The notes below the pieces were generated by a model, which saw nothing but the letters and a program-made list of their open reading frames with translations, did no database searches and was not told the origin of the DNA. DNA of 64,000 nucleotides from Spirogloea muscicola (taxonomy: Eukaryota; Streptophyta; Zygnematophyceae; Spirogloeales; Spirogloeaceae): positions 718,673-782,672 of the forward strand of contig WELB01000003.1 of the NCBI GenBank assembly GCA_009602725.1, in the 5' to 3' direction. The position numbers were made by a program, and so were the translations under genes. Positions 59,276 to 64,000 of this stretch are shown piece by piece (within the stretch, counting starts at the first letter, position 1; each line of letters opens with the position of its first letter).

Positions 59276-61682
59276 TTAGAAGGGCGTGCGAACCCCACCT
59301 ATGGTCTTGATGCTGGCAATAGCCGCAAGGTTCTGAGACGCTGTTGTGCTTGGGAGGATGGTGAAGTCATAAGCACGCACAAGTGCCTGCCCAGTCGGCG
59401 AGTTGATGTAGCGGCTGTACGATTTGAGGAGACCACCATTGCGACCCTTGGGGCCAACCTTGGTGGCGTCCTGCAAGGAAGGAGATCAAGGAGTTAAGAT
59501 GAATAATAACAACCGTTGAGGCAATCGGCCGAGCCCATTTCCAATTTTCACACGGGTTGCACAACACCAGGCACAAGCAGTTGCACGGACCCCCTTGACG
59601 AAGTAGTAAACGAAGGAAGTGATGGGGAAGGTCTGCGCGCCGGGCTTGTTCAGGAGCGTAATGCCAGCCCAGGATGTAGTGGCAGAGGGCAAGGGGCGTG
59701 GAACAGACGCGTACAAGTCAGCCTGGCCAGCTTTGATGTAATTGCCTGCACAGCAGATTGAATGGGCGCAGCTTATCTACGAGATCAAGAAGTATGGCAG
59801 CTCATCCTTACATCTACCTGCCAGTGAAGAGGTGGGGCTGGGCTGCCACGCTGCAAACTACTGCCAACAGTTGCACATACCTGCAGCATTCAGGAGGGCA
59901 GCCTCCAAGAACTTGCCGGCAGCACCAACGCCAGTGCCAATGTAGGCAATGCCATAGGGGGTGGCCTTGAGTGCAGTGACCATGCCACCAGAGCCATTGG
60001 CAGACTTGAAGCTGGCCGGCCACGTGATGGTGTTGCCGGCCGCAAGCTTCCAGTTGGTGGAAGCAATCTGCCAACATATTTGCAGAGCGCAGCGGCGCCA
60101 TTGACAGCAACAAAGCATTGTAGCGTTCAGAAGGAAGGACAGTGACAGGAATCTGAATGCTGCAGCAACAAATAACAGGCACGTAGGAGGACAGTGACAG
60201 GAATCTGAATGCTGCAGTAACAAATAACAGGCACGTAGGAGGGACCCCACGTCAACATGTCAGCAAAAGCAGACCTCCCCCCACCTCACCTGGAGCCAAC
60301 CAGTGAAGAGACTGGTTGTGCCTGACGAATCAATGCGGTGGATGGGCTTGATAGCCGCACCCTTGGGAACGACAAGCTTCGGGTTGAGCCCCTTGATAGC
60401 AGCGTTGTCCCAGGTTGTGATGGTACCCTGCATGTTTGAAGTAACATGAACCAGTACCAGTAAGCATGATTGAAACAACATGAAGCAATACCAGTAAACA
60501 AAGCGTATTGCAGCAGACATCAGCTTCTGAAGCAGCCACTGTCACCGGAAAACACTGCAGTCGTGCAAGCTGGCAGCCCCAGCAGTGGCAGCAACATAAA
60601 GTGCAGTTGTCCAGGAGGCTGGGGCTGGCTTGTCAGATACCTGGAAGATGCTGGCGAGTACAGTGGGCGAAAGCTGAATGGCAGTGGCGCCAGGAATGTT
60701 GACAAAGACGGAGATGGTCTCGAGGACGAAGGGCAGCGTATACTTGACAGCGCCCTTCAGTGCCACCTCCTCAGTGGCCGCAAAGGGCACGTCAGAGAAC
60801 GCGTAGTCAGCGGCACCGGAGATAAGGCTTTGACGCCCCGCGCCTGCAGCCATCGGGGGCCAACAGTCAGGCCTGTCGGTTGGCTGCAACCAGCTGGTGA
60901 AGCTTGAGTGCATGCATGCACAGAGTGACTGCCTGCAAAGCTGGTTGTTTGTATACAACGGTTGTTGACCAACATTGACGACGATAGCACATGGCCATTG
61001 AAGAGCTGTGGCGCACCAGAGCCGAGGGCAGCATAGTTGATGGACACGCTGTACTTCTTGTTGAGAGTAGGAAGAACGCCAGCTTGGAAGGCCTGCACGG
61101 TCGTGGCGCCGGAACCATAGATCTGCCCCGACAAGAAACGAGAAACCAGCCCTTACCACGAGCACGGCTGCTAGCCGTGGGAGCAGACGTGGTGTCCGGA
61201 GGGACATGATGGAGGTCCGGTGGCAGCGCCGCGAGGGTCAGAGGCTCACGAAGAGGGTCGGGGCCACTTTGTGCTTCCCCACGCCGGGCGGGTGCATGCC
61301 CTTGGCATCGACGCTGGCCACCTGTTGCACACCCACCACAGCAAACGAGCTCAGGTCGCAAGAAACCAAAGCGCAACTCGAACGAAGCCGACATGCGTTA
61401 TGCGCAGAGCTGGTTCTGGCCATGTCGCTCGTGCTGCTCCTTGCAGTCAGGGGACTGACAAGCTCAATGCCATGGACGGCACAGCCGTCCCGAGTCTATG
61501 TGACCATTTTCGAGTCAGTGGGCACCGCCCAGAAGGCAGAGCGTGCAAGTCGGCCCTCCGCAGTCCGACCAAGCCGCAGCAGGCAGCAGCTTGGGCAGCA
61601 TCAGGCTTGTCGCGTGACGGGGGCGGACACTTGCCAGGGCCAGGAAGACGGCGACGGCGGCGGCGACGGCGGCGGTCTTCAT
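59276..61682 (-). CDS. pstS: PstS-like secreted phosphate-binding protein
   Basis: Homologue of the bacterial periplasmic phosphate-binding subunit of the Pst transporter, here spread over about eight introns. The start at 61682 gives [17 protein letters not shown], a signal peptide ending at a donor. The next well-supported exon starts near 61125: [31 protein letters not shown] (phosphate-loop regions). Then [46 protein letters not shown] (about 60640-60840); [18 protein letters not shown] and [16 protein letters not shown] (about 60290-60430); [20 protein letters not shown] and YGIAYIGTG (about 59890-60070); [12 protein letters not shown] (about 59595); [18 protein letters not shown], stop at 59276. 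GSGA, SD and RxDxSGTT are the phosphate-contacting blocks of PstS. No Pst permease or ATPase is nearby. A short exon between 61130 and 61665 is likely but was not fixed. Confidence 0.85.
60136..60239. repeat. Recent 52-bp tandem duplication in an intron
   Basis: Two adjacent 52-bp copies (60136-60187 and 60188-60239) differ at one visible position (CAGCAACA versus CAGTAACA). They lie in an intron of the PstS-like gene. Confidence 0.95.
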
Positions 61683-62533
61683 GGCGGCGAGCTGGTCCGG
61701 ACCTCGAGAAGGGAGGAGGCAGGCTGGGAGCTGGAAAGGAGGCACAATGTGGGTGCCTCCTTTCCAGAAGTGGTCTGGACCCAAGATCGAGCTGCAGGGG
61801 GAGGGGGGGGANGGAGGGAGGGGCTAGGGGGGAGTGGCAGCTCCCTGTACGTGGGAACGGGGGCTTGCCCCGGCGGCGGCAGCCGCGAGCGCGGATTGGC
61901 GGGCAGGGAATCTCCTGCCGGCCGGGGATGAGCATCTGGCGCTGCCCGGCCCCCGAAAGATTCCCAATTCCCGCGGACCGCGGTGTAAGGAGGGGGGAGG
62001 GTTGTGGGCTGCCCCCTTGTCGCGTCCGGCAAGGTGCGGGCTACAACACCCTGGCCGTCAGCCCACGGCGGCGCACCTCGCCCCGTTCCGCACGTTGTCC
62101 TTCCCTCCCCTCCTCGTCCATTCCTCACGTAAAAGTTTACATCTCTGAGCTTTCTAAAATCTTCCCCCAGCCATCGCCTCAACTGTAGAAGTTGTTGGTT
62201 ATATTTTTGCGGTTACTTTTCACAGCCCACGCCCACCTTTGGAATGATTGTTCTTTTGGCCTGGAACAGTAGTTGGCTAAATTGGCCCACCCTTTCAGTT
62301 CATGCGCACCGAGCGCGCCTTCCCCCCTTTTCTTAAGAGCAGAGTGCAAGGACTCTAGAAAGAAGCAGCTCTCCTCAAATAAGGCGATGGCTGTGAGAAT
62401 TGAACCCTTCCAAGGGGGCATTGTTTTTGTTCCCAGGAAAAATTTGTGTATTTGAAACAAACGAAGGCCAAATGGCCAAGTACAAAGGCAAGCACATCTT
62501 AAGACCTACATAACCTACAGTAGATTGACCCGC
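61683..62533. other. 5' flank of the PstS-like gene and intergenic repeats
   Basis: Upstream region of the minus-strand gene, with a poly-G tract and one N (61799-61825, N at 61812) and GC-rich sequence to about 62040. Repeat copies follow at about 62215-62320. A phosphate-responsive promoter would be expected here if the gene is starvation-induced, but I cannot point to a known element. Confidence 0.4.
62205..62325 (+). repeat. Diverged hairpin-repeat copy fused to second repeat family
   Basis: TTTTCACAGCCCACGCCCAC at 62217-62236 retains the right half of the hairpin core. It is followed at 62265-62320 by the CAGTTCATGCGCACCG block also present at 57346-57400. Confidence 0.7.
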
Positions 62534-63430
62534 TCAGAAACCACGGGTCAAAACATAAAGGTCGCTAACCGATGCCTGGATACTAGATGGCAGATACGAA
62601 GCCCTTCTGCTACCAACTAGAGCTCGCCCAGCTTTCTGGTGCAAAGCATTAGCCTGAGCACGCTGCAAACAGGCCGAAACACGTCGTCGCAACAACGACA
62701 GATAAGCAGCTGGCAAGCCCATCTCAGCCGGGAACACATCTGCATGTCGTGTGTAGCCTAGAATGGCTATGTTTTGAAGGAGAGTAAGGAAACGAGGACC
62801 TAAGCAGCCAAAGATGTCGATTGCTGCTGGCAAGAGCTGATCACATCGGGGATAATCGGAGTAGTGATGCAACTTTCTTTGTTCAGCACTGCCCACTGCG
62901 TGGCCAGCGATGTGTGTCGATGCTGGACCTTTATAGGCCTCCGTAACCACAATATCGACCAAAGCCCTTGGTCCTCCACCAGGTTGCACGCCCACAATGT
63001 CAAGTGTGCGGCGATGATGACGTCCCTGGGCATCCGTGGTGATAGGCATGATGTTGTTCACTTCCACGACCGCACGGTACCCGGCGTCGCGCATCAAAGC
63101 CGCCAGAGCATCACGGAGGACGTTGTGGATGCCCAACACTTCTGGTCCAGTGGGGCATCGCAGCATGTGAGTGGCGAGCTCAGCACTCTCTGCGCGGAAG
63201 CTGCACTCACACTGGCGCACCCCAATCAGGCAGTTAGGTGGGAGGCCGAGGACGAGTTGAAGCGACGTCCGAAAGGCCTCGGAGCTGATGCTGAAGGTGC
63301 TGGCCACGGCGTGTGAGGTGATCCAGTCTGTGGCTCGAGGTGTGGCGAGGGAAGTAAGTCTTGCCGGGCTCCTTGGATTGTTGTGAATCTCTGGCAGCCT
63401 CCGCAAGCTTCTGCGGCGCTCATCTTCCAC
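62534..63430 (-). mobile_element. LINE (non-LTR retrotransposon) 3' ORF fragment
   Basis: A 298-codon uninterrupted frame that looks like the part downstream of the reverse transcriptase in a non-LTR element. It has a Cys/His knuckle (RQCECSFRAESAELATHMLR, then C) followed by a PD-(D/E)XK-like endonuclease pattern: LDIVGVQPGGGPRALVDIVV, then TEAYKG, with a K and Y further on (EQRKLHHYSDYPRCD). Similar tails occur in non-LTR elements that use a restriction-like endonuclease; this is from memory of the families and not from a search. The reverse transcriptase itself is missing: the upstream side meets a hairpin repeat at about 63470, so the copy is 5'-truncated. The frame has no internal stop, suggesting a fairly young copy. 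It ends at 62534 in SVSDLYVLTRGF. Confidence 0.65.
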
Positions 63431-63465
63431 TGCCGTAACCAGTCTGAATTGTGCCCCTCTATCCG

Positions 63466-63560
63466 AAGCTTGGGCATGGGGGCGAGGGCTGCTGTGAGAA
63501 GTGGCTCTCCCAATGGGGGCAAGGGCTGTGAAAAGCCAGCCCGAAAAGAATTGACAAAGT
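63466..63560 (-). repeat. Hairpin-core dispersed repeat copy (reverse)
   Basis: Reverse complement of the family core at 63523-63542, with the flank GGCTCTCCCAATGGGGGCAA matching the 23866 copy. A second, partial GGGCTGCTGTGAGAAG sits at 63486-63501. Confidence 0.85.
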
Positions 63561-63754
63561 GAGAGACCAGCCCAAAGAAGTGCGGCCGGTTCTTAAGCAC
63601 TGGTAGTCCTACTCCAGTCCTTTTGCAATGAATGCAGGCAAAGAATGTATTGATTCTTGCTTCAAGACCGCTGGCGAGTACGGGTGCTTGTGTACATAGC
63701 TGTGACTTTCACTTTCACTTTCAGTAGCGACTAAGAGTGATTGGCGTAGACAAG

Positions 63755-63830
63755 AAGAAGAAGTGGCCCTCTCAATGGGGGCAAGAGGGCTGTGAAAAGC
63801 CAGCCCGAAAAATTTGACAAAGATTGTGGC
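63755..63830 (-). repeat. Hairpin-core dispersed repeat copy (reverse)
   Basis: Exact reverse complement of the core at 63787-63806, flanked by CTCTCAATGGGGGCAAGA and CGAAAAATTTGACAAAG. It is a near copy of the 63523 member 260 bp away. The rest of 63431-64000 shows no gene. Confidence 0.85.
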
Positions 63831-64000
63831 CAAATGACGGGTGACACAAGAGCCGCAGAGCTTACAGATCGCTGTTGCGCTTCGTTCTTAGCTTTGCAGG
63901 AGGTACCATGCATCTCCATCAAGGAACATTAAGGTAAACATTTATGTAGTAAAGAGTTGCCTCATCTCCTCGGGGAGTATTACTTAGTCGAATGTGAAGA

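Overview
The window is nuclear DNA from a green plant lineage, most probably a chlorophyte green alga (Trebouxiophyceae-like). The coding sequence is GC-rich and split by many short GT-AG introns (roughly 100-400 bp). Alanine-coding GCC runs are frequent near gene starts. There is a plant-type (CCCTAAA) telomere tract. The gene set is green-plant-like: plastid-type acetolactate synthase, plastid bL31, alpha-expansin, a TON1/FOP-type LisH protein, a peroxisomal adenine nucleotide carrier and an APD-type RING ligase. The class assignment is inference. Exon limits below were read by eye from splice sites and family motifs and have not been checked against RNA.

Layout. 59-2600 (+): unrecognised multi-exon gene. 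3296-5166 (-): ATL-like membrane RING-H2 ligase. 5270-7440: repeats, including a foldback element. 7446-11352 (-): APD-type RING E3 ligase. 11.4-13.3 kb: intergenic with one hairpin repeat. 13296-13998 (-): plastid ribosomal protein bL31. 14.8-15.9 kb: broken Ty1/copia fossil, then a 37-bp tandem array. 16799-19804 (-): DUF72 protein with a C-terminal extension ending in a PCNA-box-like motif. 20631-22688 (+): probable plastid-targeted membrane protein, divergent from DUF72. 22.7-25.3 kb: repeats. 25331-26824 (+): expansin. 26.8-29.3 kb: repeats. 29.4-33583 (+): acetolactate synthase, about 12 exons. 34.2-34.9 kb: doubtful gene. 35045-36453 (-): conserved Lys/Glu-rich protein with an assembly gap. 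36.8-37.6 kb: second foldback element. 38201-51116 (-): a 13-kb CHD-type chromatin remodeller combining PWWP, PHD, two chromodomains, SNF2 ATPase and a SANT-like domain. 51.4-51.7 kb (+): CRAL-TRIO-like fragment. 51929-53998 (+): TON1/FOP LisH protein. 54778-56618 (-): peroxisomal adenine nucleotide carrier. 57128-57210: interstitial telomere tract. 59276-61682 (-): secreted PstS-like phosphate-binding protein. 62534-63430 (-): 3' part of a LINE.

The genes do not form a pathway and are ordinary interspersed nuclear genes. The most unusual signals are (i) a dispersed short repeat with the hairpin core GGGCTGGCTTTTCACAGCCC, present about a dozen times and only between genes; (ii) PWWP and CHD domains in one apparent gene; (iii) the DUF72 protein with a PCNA-box-like tail; and (iv) a bacterial-type PstS protein in intron-bearing eukaryotic form.
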